Positions 54,332 to 62,798 of a DNA stretch of 64,000 bases are shown piece after piece. The notes beneath the pieces are model-generated. The model searched no databases. It was not told where the DNA came from and saw only the letters and a program-made list of their open reading frames with translations. A program made the translations under genes and the position numbers. Each line of letters begins with the position of its first letter. The stretch's first letter is position 1. This DNA comes from Lacimicrobium alkaliphilum. GTDB taxonomy: Bacteria; Pseudomonadota; Gammaproteobacteria; Enterobacterales; Alteromonadaceae. The stretch spans positions 3,720,001 to 3,784,000 of the forward strand of contig NZ_CP013650.1 in assembly GCF_001466725.1 (NCBI RefSeq), given 5' to 3'.

Positions 54332-55264
54332 TTACTGGATTCGGGCTATACGCTGTGTATAGCGCTGACGGGCAAACAGCACTGCCCCTTGTTCAGGTGT
54401 GGCTTTGGCGGCAGTGATCTGTTGCTGACAGGCCTTGCTCAGCCATGGCCGGATATGGGGGCTGACGCCACCAAGCATGGCCAGTCGCTGACAACCGGTC
54501 TCCCGTAATTTATCTATTACCCGCTGAATAAAACTTGCGCCCTGGTGTATCAGGCCAATGCTCACGTCATCGCCCTCGCTGGCCTGTGTAAAAACCATCG
54601 GCGCATAGCGGGCGTATTCACCGGGTGCCGCATTTTGCATTTGCTGCGCTAATTGCAGTGGCGAAGTTTCTCCCAACAGCACCGGGGTAAGCGCTGTGGC
54701 GGGTCCGATACCTTCTGCATCCAGCAGTACTGCCTTGATTGCTTCCAGCCCGAACCATGATCCGCTACAGGTGGCGTTGATGGGAAAGCCATAACCGCCA
54801 ATCCGGGTGACCTTACCCTGAGCCCGCGCCAGTGCACTGAATCCGGTACCGAGAATAATCACCGCACCGTCTTCACCCTGATGAGCACCCAACGCCGCCA
54901 CCTCGAGATCTGTGGTCAGGCTGAGCGAGGCAAAGGGATGCTGCCAGAGCGCCATAGCATCGTGCATAGCCGGTAAGTGCAACCCGGCCAGGCCAGCGCC
55001 GACATCCAGTTGATGAATACACTCACAGGGCAACTTTGCTACCGCTAAAGCCTCCTTTGTGGCACTCAGTATGGAATCGATACACTGCTCTACTCCGCTG
55101 ACGGGATTAGCGGGCCCGCCTCGCCCATGGCCCAGCACATTCCCAGCGGCATCTTCGATTCGCACCCGACAATGACTGCCGCCGCCATCGATACCCATAA
55201 ACAAAGGATCTTGCTGTTGCGAACCCATACTCTGCTCTGGTTTCATTAATTCAGTCTGTAGCAT
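54332..55264 (-). CDS. BadF/BadG/BcrA-type N-acetylglucosamine kinase
   Basis: 310-residue ATPase-fold kinase: FMGIDGGGSHCRVRIEDAAGN at the start (phosphate-binding DGGGS), AVIILGTGFSALARAQGKVTRIGGYG in the middle, and LAMLGGVSPHIRPWL at the end. The group includes GlcNAc and related hexosamine kinases. It would phosphorylate GlcNAc released by GH85/glycosylasparaginase. The start is uncertain: ATG codons at 55264, 55246 and 55228 (MGSQQQ) are in frame and none has a strong site. It is 98 bases after the F5/8 lipoprotein gene, with a hairpin between. Confidence 0.85.
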   Translation of the reverse strand: MLQTELMKPEQSMGSQQQDPLFMGIDGGGSHCRVRIEDAAGNVLGHGRGGPANPVSGVEQCIDSILSATKEALAVAKLPCECIHQLDVGAGLAGLHLPAMHDAMALWQHPFASLSLTTDLEVAALGAHQGEDGAVIILGTGFSALARAQGKVTRIGGYGFPINATCSGSWFGLEAIKAVLLDAEGIGPATALTPVLLGETSPLQLAQQMQNAAPGEYARYAPMVFTQASEGDDVSIGLIHQGASFIQRVIDKLRETGCQRLAMLGGVSPHIRPWLSKACQQQITAAKATPEQGAVLFARQRYTQRIARIQ

Positions 55265-55328
55265 AGTTAATCTGACGTGGTGCAGACAGGTCCGGATGGA
55301 CGCCAGTCCTTATTTCAGAATTGGGAAA

Positions 55329-55352
55329 GCGGCCAGATACATTTCTGGCCGC
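55329..55352 (-). terminator. Hairpin between the F5/8 lipoprotein and GlcNAc kinase genes
   Basis: Perfect 9-bp arms GCGGCCAGA (55329-55337) and TCTGGCCGC (55344-55352) with a 6-base loop; on the minus strand it is followed by only TTTCCC. It may be an attenuator that lowers expression of the intracellular enzymes relative to the surface proteins. Confidence 0.6.
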
Positions 55353-55362
55353 GTTCAGGAGG

Positions 55363-58170
55363 CTAGAGCTGAGGACCAATTAGCTCGATCTCAGCCACTT
55401 GCATCAGGCTGTCATCCCCTTTGTTTTTGGTGATTTCAACCCGGTAGAACATAAAGCTGCGACCATTAGTGGTGGGGAAAACCTTACGTTCATAGCGCTC
55501 ATCGAAAGACTCCCCAATCCACTCGCCAACCAACGACCACGTTTCACCATCGTTGGAGCCCAGCAGACGGAAGTTTTCCGGATCCCGACTCGGCGCATCG
55601 TTAGCACTGGTCATTGCCAGCTGGTTAATGGTTCCGGCCTGATCCAGTGAGATATCAATCCATGACGGCTCTTCAACCGTTGGCACACCGCCATTGTCCA
55701 GCCATTTAGTTTGGGCGTCGCCATCAAAGGCCATCGAACCGGCTTCATTGTCACTTATGGCTGCGCGCTCCGCAAAGGTTGCACCACTTTGAGTCAGAAC
55801 CACTGACTGGTACTGTGGGCCCACCAGACCAATTTCAGCAATCTGCATCAGGTTGCTGTCACCTTTATTCTTGGTGATATTGAACCGATACTGGCTGTAA
55901 CCCAGTGAATTGACGACCGGGAAGGTCTGGCGTTCGAATCGTTCATCGAAGGATACGCCTAACCATTCACCCAGGGTCACCCAATACTCGCCGTCCTGGG
56001 TTGCCTGCAGGGTAAAGTTTTCTGGATCCCGGTCCGGCGCATCGTTGGCACTGATCAACACCACCTGATTCACCGCCTGGGACTCTGGCAAAGACACCTC
56101 AACCCACGCTGGCTCTTCTGCGGTTGGTACTGCCGTATTATCTAACCACTTGGTTTGGCTGTCGCCATCAAAGGCCTTGGCACCCGACTCGTTATCACTG
56201 ATAGCGCCGCGTGCCTCAACGGTGGTGTATTCAAGCGCATGGTTGAGGTCGGCCAGTTGTGGACCGATTAATTCAAGTTCGGCTATTTGCATCATGCTGT
56301 CGTCACCCTTGTTCTTGGTGACATTGAAACGATAGCTGCTAAAAGCCAGGCCATTATCGAGATTGAACAACTGGCGTTCAAAACGCTCATCAAAGGATTC
56401 TGCCAGCCAGCTTCCCAATGTTACCCAGGTTACACCTCCATCATTCGAGCCTTGCAGGTTAAAGTTTTCCGGATCACGGCTGGGTGCGTCATTGGCACTG
56501 GTAATTGCCAGTGTACCGACGGCCACAGGTGCAGCAAAATCGACCTGAACCCACGACGGGTCTTCCACCGTAGGCACGGCAGTATTGTCCAGCCATTTTG
56601 TTTGTGTATCACCATCAAACAACATTGGCGCAGCTTCATTATCGCTGATCGCACCGCGAGCAGTAATACTGGCCTCCGATGCGGGCTGAATCACATCTGC
56701 GTAGACGGGTCCGAAAAACTCAATTTCCGCCACTTGCATCAATCCGTCATCACCTTTATTTTTGGTAATATTTAAACGGTAATGGCTGTATTTCAGGCCA
56801 TTGGCGAAACTAAACTCTTTGCGCTCGAAACGTTCATCAAACGTCTCACCCAGAAATTCTGCCAGTGTTACCCAGTTTTCACCGTCGTCAGAGGCCTGCA
56901 GATTAAAATTCTCAGGATCACGGCTTGGCGCATCGTTGGCACTGGTTATAGCCAGACTACTGACAGCTTGAGGTTCAGCGAATTCCACCTGAATCCAGGA
57001 CGGGTCTTCCTCCGTGGGTGCTCCATTCCAGTCATTGTGATCTAACCATTTAGTATTTACATCACCATCAAACGCCTTCGGTCCGGCTTCGGCCTCGCTA
57101 ATCTGGTTTCTGGCGGTAATAGTGGCATTGTCGGTTGATACAGCAACCAGTGGCCCTGTGTTTAGTTCTTCCTGCACAAAGGGCAAGGCCAGGTCAATAA
57201 CATCTTCGGCTGCCATTCCAAGCTGATCCAGAAACGGTACCGCGGCAACCGTCGCCAGCATTTGCTCGCGCAGAGGCTTAAGTACGGTAATATCCCCTTC
57301 CTGCGCTATACCAATGGTTTCAATGGTGTTGCTTATACGAGTATTAATCGTACTGTCGGGCGCTATATCAGCAAAAGCTGCGTTGGCCAGCGACAGTTTG
57401 ATAATATCCGTGCTGACCAACGTATCAGTGCATTCCTGTTCCCCTGTCGGTTCACCGTCTTCGCCGACAAGAGCCACGCAGTCTTCACCTGAAACGAAAT
57501 TTTCATAGGCTTCAGCGCTGACCAGATCGCCGCTGAAAACATTCTGCTTGGCATCCACACCCAACGCCTTGAGGGCAGTTTGTGAATTATCCTCAAGCGC
57601 GAGTTCATATAGCTGACGAACAGACACATTGCGCCCGCCTGCCACATCTTTTTCAACCAATGCGGTGGCGATCGTGGTCAGCGCATTCGCCCGGAAGGTC
57701 GCATCTGCGGTACCATCTGCGGAATTCGCAAAAGGCACACTCAGATATGTCATGGAGGTCAGTTCAGTTCCGGAAAGTAAGCCGCCGGTAATCACATCGC
57801 CCATGGTCATATCACCACAGGCTGGTGCGTCACACACCATACTCGAATCAGCATCGGCAGTGACCACTACCTTAACCATACTGTTGATACCAAAGCCTTC
57901 GTCACCCTCAACACTCATGTTGATTTGCCCTTCGGTATCAGTGCGATCACCGGAAGTAATTGCAATGGTTGAACCATTTAGCTGGGTGACGCTCACCGCT
58001 GCATTACTGACGGTCCCTTTAGTAACCTGCCCTACCAGATCGGCAGAAGTGGTTTTAGGGGTCACCGGAATATCAGCCGGATCCGCACTGTCTGCGCCAC
58101 CGCATCCATAAAGCCCCGTCAGAGCTAGTCCTACAACGGCGGAGAGTTTTGTTAATTTGAGCTTGCTCAT
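55363..58170 (-). CDS. Surface lipoprotein with four F5/8-type C (CBM32-like) repeats
   Basis: About 935 residues. Start taken at the ATG of 58170, which has AGGA before it and yields a lipoprotein signal (LALTGLYGCGG). About 320 residues with a TKGTVSNAAVSV beginning form an N-terminal part of unknown family. The C-terminal about 560 residues are four tandem copies of a 140-residue discoidin module; each keeps FDGD, TKWLDN, SANDAPSRDPENF, FDERFER and ITKNKGD. It lies 51 bases after the TonB receptor gene and is a good candidate for a glycan-binding partner of that receptor, like a SusD analogue. Ligand unknown. Confidence 0.85.
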   Translation of the reverse strand: MSKLKLTKLSAVVGLALTGLYGCGGADSADPADIPVTPKTTSADLVGQVTKGTVSNAAVSVTQLNGSTIAITSGDRTDTEGQINMSVEGDEGFGINSMVKVVVTADADSSMVCDAPACGDMTMGDVITGGLLSGTELTSMTYLSVPFANSADGTADATFRANALTTIATALVEKDVAGGRNVSVRQLYELALEDNSQTALKALGVDAKQNVFSGDLVSAEAYENFVSGEDCVALVGEDGEPTGEQECTDTLVSTDIIKLSLANAAFADIAPDSTINTRISNTIETIGIAQEGDITVLKPLREQMLATVAAVPFLDQLGMAAEDVIDLALPFVQEELNTGPLVAVSTDNATITARNQISEAEAGPKAFDGDVNTKWLDHNDWNGAPTEEDPSWIQVEFAEPQAVSSLAITSANDAPSRDPENFNLQASDDGENWVTLAEFLGETFDERFERKEFSFANGLKYSHYRLNITKNKGDDGLMQVAEIEFFGPVYADVIQPASEASITARGAISDNEAAPMLFDGDTQTKWLDNTAVPTVEDPSWVQVDFAAPVAVGTLAITSANDAPSRDPENFNLQGSNDGGVTWVTLGSWLAESFDERFERQLFNLDNGLAFSSYRFNVTKNKGDDSMMQIAELELIGPQLADLNHALEYTTVEARGAISDNESGAKAFDGDSQTKWLDNTAVPTAEEPAWVEVSLPESQAVNQVVLISANDAPDRDPENFTLQATQDGEYWVTLGEWLGVSFDERFERQTFPVVNSLGYSQYRFNITKNKGDSNLMQIAEIGLVGPQYQSVVLTQSGATFAERAAISDNEAGSMAFDGDAQTKWLDNGGVPTVEEPSWIDISLDQAGTINQLAMTSANDAPSRDPENFRLLGSNDGETWSLVGEWIGESFDERYERKVFPTTNGRSFMFYRVEITKNKGDDSLMQVAEIELIGPQL

Positions 58171-58221
58171 TATTATTCCTCTATCAATTCGTTTTCTTGT
58201 TAGTGCTTTGGATTTGTGCAC

Positions 58222-61124
58222 TTAGAAGCGGTAAGTAGCGCCTGCATAGAAGCGACGGCCGCCGTAAGAATTGCTGATAAAACGGTCCTTAGTGTCATCA
58301 CCAAGATGAACATAGGTATCTGACTGGGTCAGGTTGATTACCGAGGCATTAAACACCAGGTTTTCGCTGTAGTTATAACTGGCATTCACATCCACCTGGT
58401 CATAGGTATCCGTGTAGTAGTTCATTTCCCATGAAGAGTTATATCCACCGACGGTAGGACCCCGTTTGTTATAGGATGCCCGCACACTAAACAGCTCATC
58501 CTCATAAAAAACGGAAAAATTCATCTGATATTTAGAGCTGCCGGCCAATGGCGATTCACCGACTTTTTCACCACTTAGTTCAATGTCAGCCTGATTGGTG
58601 TCATTGCGGGTATAGTTGGCGTAGAGGCCGTATCCGTTATCGAAGAAATGCTGAACAAAAACTTCCATACCTTTGGACGTGGCATTAGTGCCGTTAGCCG
58701 TGGTGTAGAAATCCCGAACCTGAATATTGTCACCACTGACATTAATCGTTTCATCACCGGCATTGGGCAGATTAAAACTCATGTCCGGTACATTACGGGT
58801 AACGTCAATAATCAGCGGCACGACAAAGTTGTCCACATCCTTTTTAAACAACGCGATACCGGCGCCCGACCCGTTGCCATAGTAGTATTCCAGAGATATA
58901 TCGAACTGGGTGGATTCAAATGGCAGCAATTCAGTATTACCACCCGAACCTGTCCAGCCCTCTACATCCTCGATAGGATCAAAGTCCGGTGCCGATGAGC
59001 GATCTGCAGCATACTCACTGGAGGTATAGGTCAGGGTCTGGAACTGACCCAGATCGTCATATCCGGGCCTGGCCATCACTTTGGCTGCAGCCGCGCGCAG
59101 CACCCAGTTTTTATCGATGTCCCAGACCAGGTTCAGACTGGGCAATACTTTGGTATCGCTGTTTTCCTTTTCAATATAGATAAATTCTTCGTAAAGGCGT
59201 TCATCTTCAGGCAGCTCATTTCCTTCACTGTCTTTCCAGTCAAGCCTATACCTCACTTTATCTGACGAACCGCTGGTGGTTGTTGTTTTTACCACGCGTA
59301 CGCCGAAGTTACCGCGGAAATTCTGATAGGAATAATCCGCCTGAAGATAAGCCGCTGCTATTTCTTCCTCTACCCCATACACATAGTTAGGCTCAATGCG
59401 GGTGTAGTGAACAAAATTATCCAGCAGGTAGTCCTGATATTTATGCCAGTCTACCGCCGGGAAAAGGTTGGTATTGATCACATCAGACAGGTTGTCCAGC
59501 GACTCAGGGCGAATCAGCCCGGTCAGCTCCGGGATACCACCATTCTTGGAATAGTCATCATCCAGATTGATACCGCCAGCAGCTTCTTCGGCTGCAATAT
59601 CCAGTGCAGGATCCAGGTAGAAGCTATTGCGGGTATCGCGATGAATCTCACCTTTTCGATACTTTGCACCAAAACGCAGCGTATCGACGATGCCATAGTC
59701 CAGAAAGTAATCCACGTCGAGCTGGGCATAGGTCTCTTCCTGAGTACCGGTAACAAAGCTGGAGTCCGTGGCACCTGCATCAGCTTCACCACCTATACCT
59801 GCGGCCAGATTATTAATCATGTCAGGGTCCATATAGGTGGTCATCTTTCGGTCAGAAAAATCATATCCGTAAAACAATGATGATTCCCCTGCGTAGTAAG
59901 CCGCACGGTATTTCTCAGAGGGACCGCCTTCAGCTTCGGTATGACCGGCTACAACGCGTGCGTTGAAGTTCAGGCCTTCATATTCCATAAAGAAATCGAA
60001 GGTATCAGAGGTGGACTCTTCAATCTTGTACTCGCCGTTCATTCTTGGAATTGGCGATACCTGCTGTTCACCGGATACGCCTACATGATAGTCGATACCG
60101 GTAACAAAATTGGCCGCTTCATTGACTCTGACGTCAGTCCAGAAGCGATCATTATTGTTCCACTCCGGGTACTCCAGTTGATTGAGAATGGAGTCCTGCC
60201 CCAAAGTGAACCGAAAGTAGTTCATCCCGACTTCCAGATTATCGGTGGGCCGCCACTGTAACGTCAGCTGTGTACCAGTGCGCTCGCGCTCTTCTTCCAG
60301 TACTTCCTGAACCATACTCTGAGCGGCATAGCCCGTGGCCCCCCTTCAACTTCCTGATTATCAACCCTCTCGGTGTACAGGTAGTTCTGGTTCATAATAT
60401 TGATACGTGAGGTTTGAGAGCGGTTGGTACGATCCTGCCTGGTGTAGCCCAGCAAGAGACCTAGATCTTCATCGTCGTTTTTCCACGAGTACACGCCACT
60501 GAACTGAGGTTCATTCTTGTCGGTGATATCGGAGTTGGTCGCCTCAATATTAAAGATACCGGAATTTTTTTCCATATCCAGCGGCTTGCGAGAATGCAGT
60601 AAAATGGTACCACCAACACCCCCCTCATCCAGACGGGCCTCGGAAGATTTAAATACCTCCACTTTCTGAATCATAGTTGACGGCAGCAGTGCATAAGAAA
60701 AAGAGCGGCTTGGTTCGCCGGGAGAAGAGGCAATGAAATTACCGTTTAACTGAGTAAAAGTCAGATCGGAAGATAACCCACGGATGCTGACCGTGGCACC
60801 TTCACCTCCGCTTCGCTGGATTACCACACCAGGAACACGTTGCAATGAATCGGCAACGTTTTTATCCGGGAATTTACCGATGTCTTCGGCCGTAATGGCA
60901 TCCACCACTGAGTTTGACAGTCGCTTGATCGCCAGGTTTTCTGCAGCCGAAGCACGGATGCCGCGTATTTCAATCACTTCGGTATCTTCAGCCGCAGACT
61001 CCGTATCAGCGTCCTGCGCCTGAGCCATACCCGCCCCCATGGCGCTGATGATGGACAGACAGAGCAGTGTTCGGTTAAAGCCTCTTGTCTGTGAGGCTTC
61101 GTGTGTCGTATTCCTGGTTGCCAT
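58222..61124 (-). pseudogene. TonB-dependent receptor of the N-glycan unit, split by a frameshift
   Basis: About 967 residues if joined. The first part (61124 to about 60345) has a signal peptide, TEVIEIRGIRASAAENLAIKR-type TonB-box region and plug with DIGKFPDKNVADSLQRVPGVVIQ. The second part, in the next frame from about 60339 to 58222, is the barrel and ends in FYAGATYRF. They disagree by one base at a run of six C residues (60339-60344 on the plus strand); adding one restores a continuous frame. The ATG at 61124 has GGAG 8 bases upstream; the GTG at 61136 is less likely. The operator at 61250-61263 lies upstream. Mutation, phase-variable tract or read error are all possible. Confidence 0.85.
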
Positions 61125-61136
61125 TAGCTTCTCCAC

Positions 61137-61445
61137 TTGGATTCATGTAATCGTAAACACTGAATTTCTAAATTTTCATTTATATCTTTTTTATCAGTGA
61201 GTTATAAATTCTTATAAAATCTTCATACATTCTGATTACAAAGTTTAAATGTAATCGATTACAAACGAGATAAAATACTAGCCTCACAAAAACATGCTGT
61301 CAACAGAGTGGCTTTATTTTATTACAATTTATTAACTAAGGTCTTTAAGGATTGATGCTATCTTTTTGATATGAAAGTACTTTTCTATTCGTCGCAACAA
61401 GAAAGGGAGGCATCAAAAGCAACCTTATGGCAACAAAGCATGCCG
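61137..61445. other. Regulatory gap upstream of the TonB receptor
   Basis: No gene. Contains the LacI-type operator at 61250-61263. The rest is AT-rich and suitable for a promoter; no terminator was recognised for the regulator gene. Confidence 0.5.
61250..61263. promoter_or_regulatory. LacI-type operator upstream of the N-glycan unit
   Basis: Perfect 14-bp palindrome TGTAATCGATTACA, the shape of LacI-family sites with a central CG step. It lies 126 bases upstream of the TonB receptor start and is repeated exactly at 62689-62702. Confidence 0.85.
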
Positions 61446-62456
61446 CTAGTCCTGATGCACAGGGCCTGTACTGTGTCGTTCAATCAGGCTGAAAGGCAAA
61501 ATCTCCCGGGTCCGGGTCAGAGGCTGGCGGTTAATCATTCTGGATAAGACCTCAACCGCCCGCCTTCCCATATCATAGGCCGGTTGGTCTACTGTGGTCA
61601 GCGGCGGATCCATATAGGCTGAGGTACGCACATTATCAAATCCTGTTACTGAGATATCTTGCGGTACCCGCAGACCATGGCGTTTTATTTCATGAATGGC
61701 ACCCAGAGCGATGTCGTCGTTAAAACAGAATACCGCCGTTGGCGGTTGCTTGTGAGCCAGTAGCTGCTGAATACCTTCAATACCGGTTTCTATCCGGTAA
61801 CTGCCGCCCACCAGCATATCCTCGTCAAAACTGATGCCTTCTTCGGTAAGCACACTCTTGATACCGGAGAGCCTGTCATGATGGATCTGGCTGGCAATTT
61901 GCCCGGCTATTACCCCAAAGCGCTTGTGGCCATAGCCGATAAGATGGTGCGTCAGGGCCCGTCCGGCGGCGTAGTTATCCAGTTCAATAAAAGGATAATC
62001 CGGATGACCGGCAATACGTTCACAGACGCTGACCATAGGTATCGAAGCGGCAAGATCTGCATCATTGTCAGAAAAAGGGAAAGAATGGTCTAGCTGGATC
62101 AGACCGTCGGCCCGGTTGGTTAATACCATACTGGCGTATTCATGCTCCCGCTCAGCTTTACCCTGGGTATCACCCAACAACACCGAGAAGCCCTTTTCCT
62201 GGGCGGCCTGCTCTATACCCTCGATAATTCGCATAAAGAAGGGATTCACCAGGTTCGGTACCAATACCACAATAGAATTAGACTTGCCGGTTTTAACGCT
62301 GGTAGCCAGCCAGTTGGGCCGATAACCAGCTTGCTTGACCGCCTTCATCACCTTCTCGCGGGTCTGCGGCGTAACCAGATCCGGGCTTTTCAGCGTCCTC
62401 GACACCGTCGCCGTCGATACCCCCGCCAACTGGCTTACTTTTTTAATATTGGTCAT
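61446..62456 (-). CDS. LacI-family transcriptional regulator
   Basis: About 336 residues. N-terminal helix-turn-helix TNIKKVSQLAGVSTATVSRTLKSPDLVT, a hinge segment RPNWLATSVKTGKS, and a periplasmic-binding-type effector domain with PNLVNPFFMRIIEGIE. The ATG at 62456 is preferred to the GTG at 62468, since the helix-turn-helix begins just after it; neither has a strong ribosome site. It sits between the two operators TGTAATCGATTACA, so it most likely represses the receptor unit and the GH92 gene. The effector is likely a mannose- or GlcNAc-derived sugar; that is inferred. Confidence 0.92.
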   Translation of the reverse strand: MTNIKKVSQLAGVSTATVSRTLKSPDLVTPQTREKVMKAVKQAGYRPNWLATSVKTGKSNSIVVLVPNLVNPFFMRIIEGIEQAAQEKGFSVLLGDTQGKAEREHEYASMVLTNRADGLIQLDHSFPFSDNDADLAASIPMVSVCERIAGHPDYPFIELDNYAAGRALTHHLIGYGHKRFGVIAGQIASQIHHDRLSGIKSVLTEEGISFDEDMLVGGSYRIETGIEGIQQLLAHKQPPTAVFCFNDDIALGAIHEIKRHGLRVPQDISVTGFDNVRTSAYMDPPLTTVDQPAYDMGRRAVEVLSRMINRQPLTRTREILPFSLIERHSTGPVHQD

Positions 62457-62468
62457 GGTGTTAAGCAC

Positions 62469-62798
62469 TTTTATTGGACTAACGCTGTTAACAACCTCTG
62501 CTCAGTACCCGAGCAGAGAATCACAGGCTAACAGCTACTGGTTGCATATAATTCCATTGCCGGGCCGTAATAGCAAGGGCGTTGTAATCGATATCATACA
62601 AACCGGCAGCTACCAATCCTGGCATTTTTAAGTCAAGTTTATCAGGCTCCTCTGAAATTTAGCATCAAGGAGGGCTGGACGAGGCAAATGTAATCGATTA
62701 CAGTTAACTTTTGTTAAAATTCGCTTCGGACCGGGTTACAGGCTTTTTACAATCCGTTGCTCACGAAGCTGAAATATCCTTTAACTCAGGGGAACAGT
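62469..62798. other. Divergent regulatory gap, LacI regulator / GH92
   Basis: No gene. Contains the operator at 62689-62702 and an imperfect copy at 62583-62596 (TGTAATCGATATCA), which may tune autoregulation. Confidence 0.55.
62689..62702. promoter_or_regulatory. LacI-type operator upstream of the second GH92 gene
   Basis: Exact repeat of TGTAATCGATTACA, 96 bases before the GH92 ATG at 62799. Confidence 0.85.

Noticed and set aside
60264..60350. Programmed ribosomal frameshifting in the TonB receptor
   Set aside because: Receptors of this class are not known to need it, and the C6 run lacks a typical X XXY YYZ slippery layout with a downstream structure; mutation or read error is simpler.
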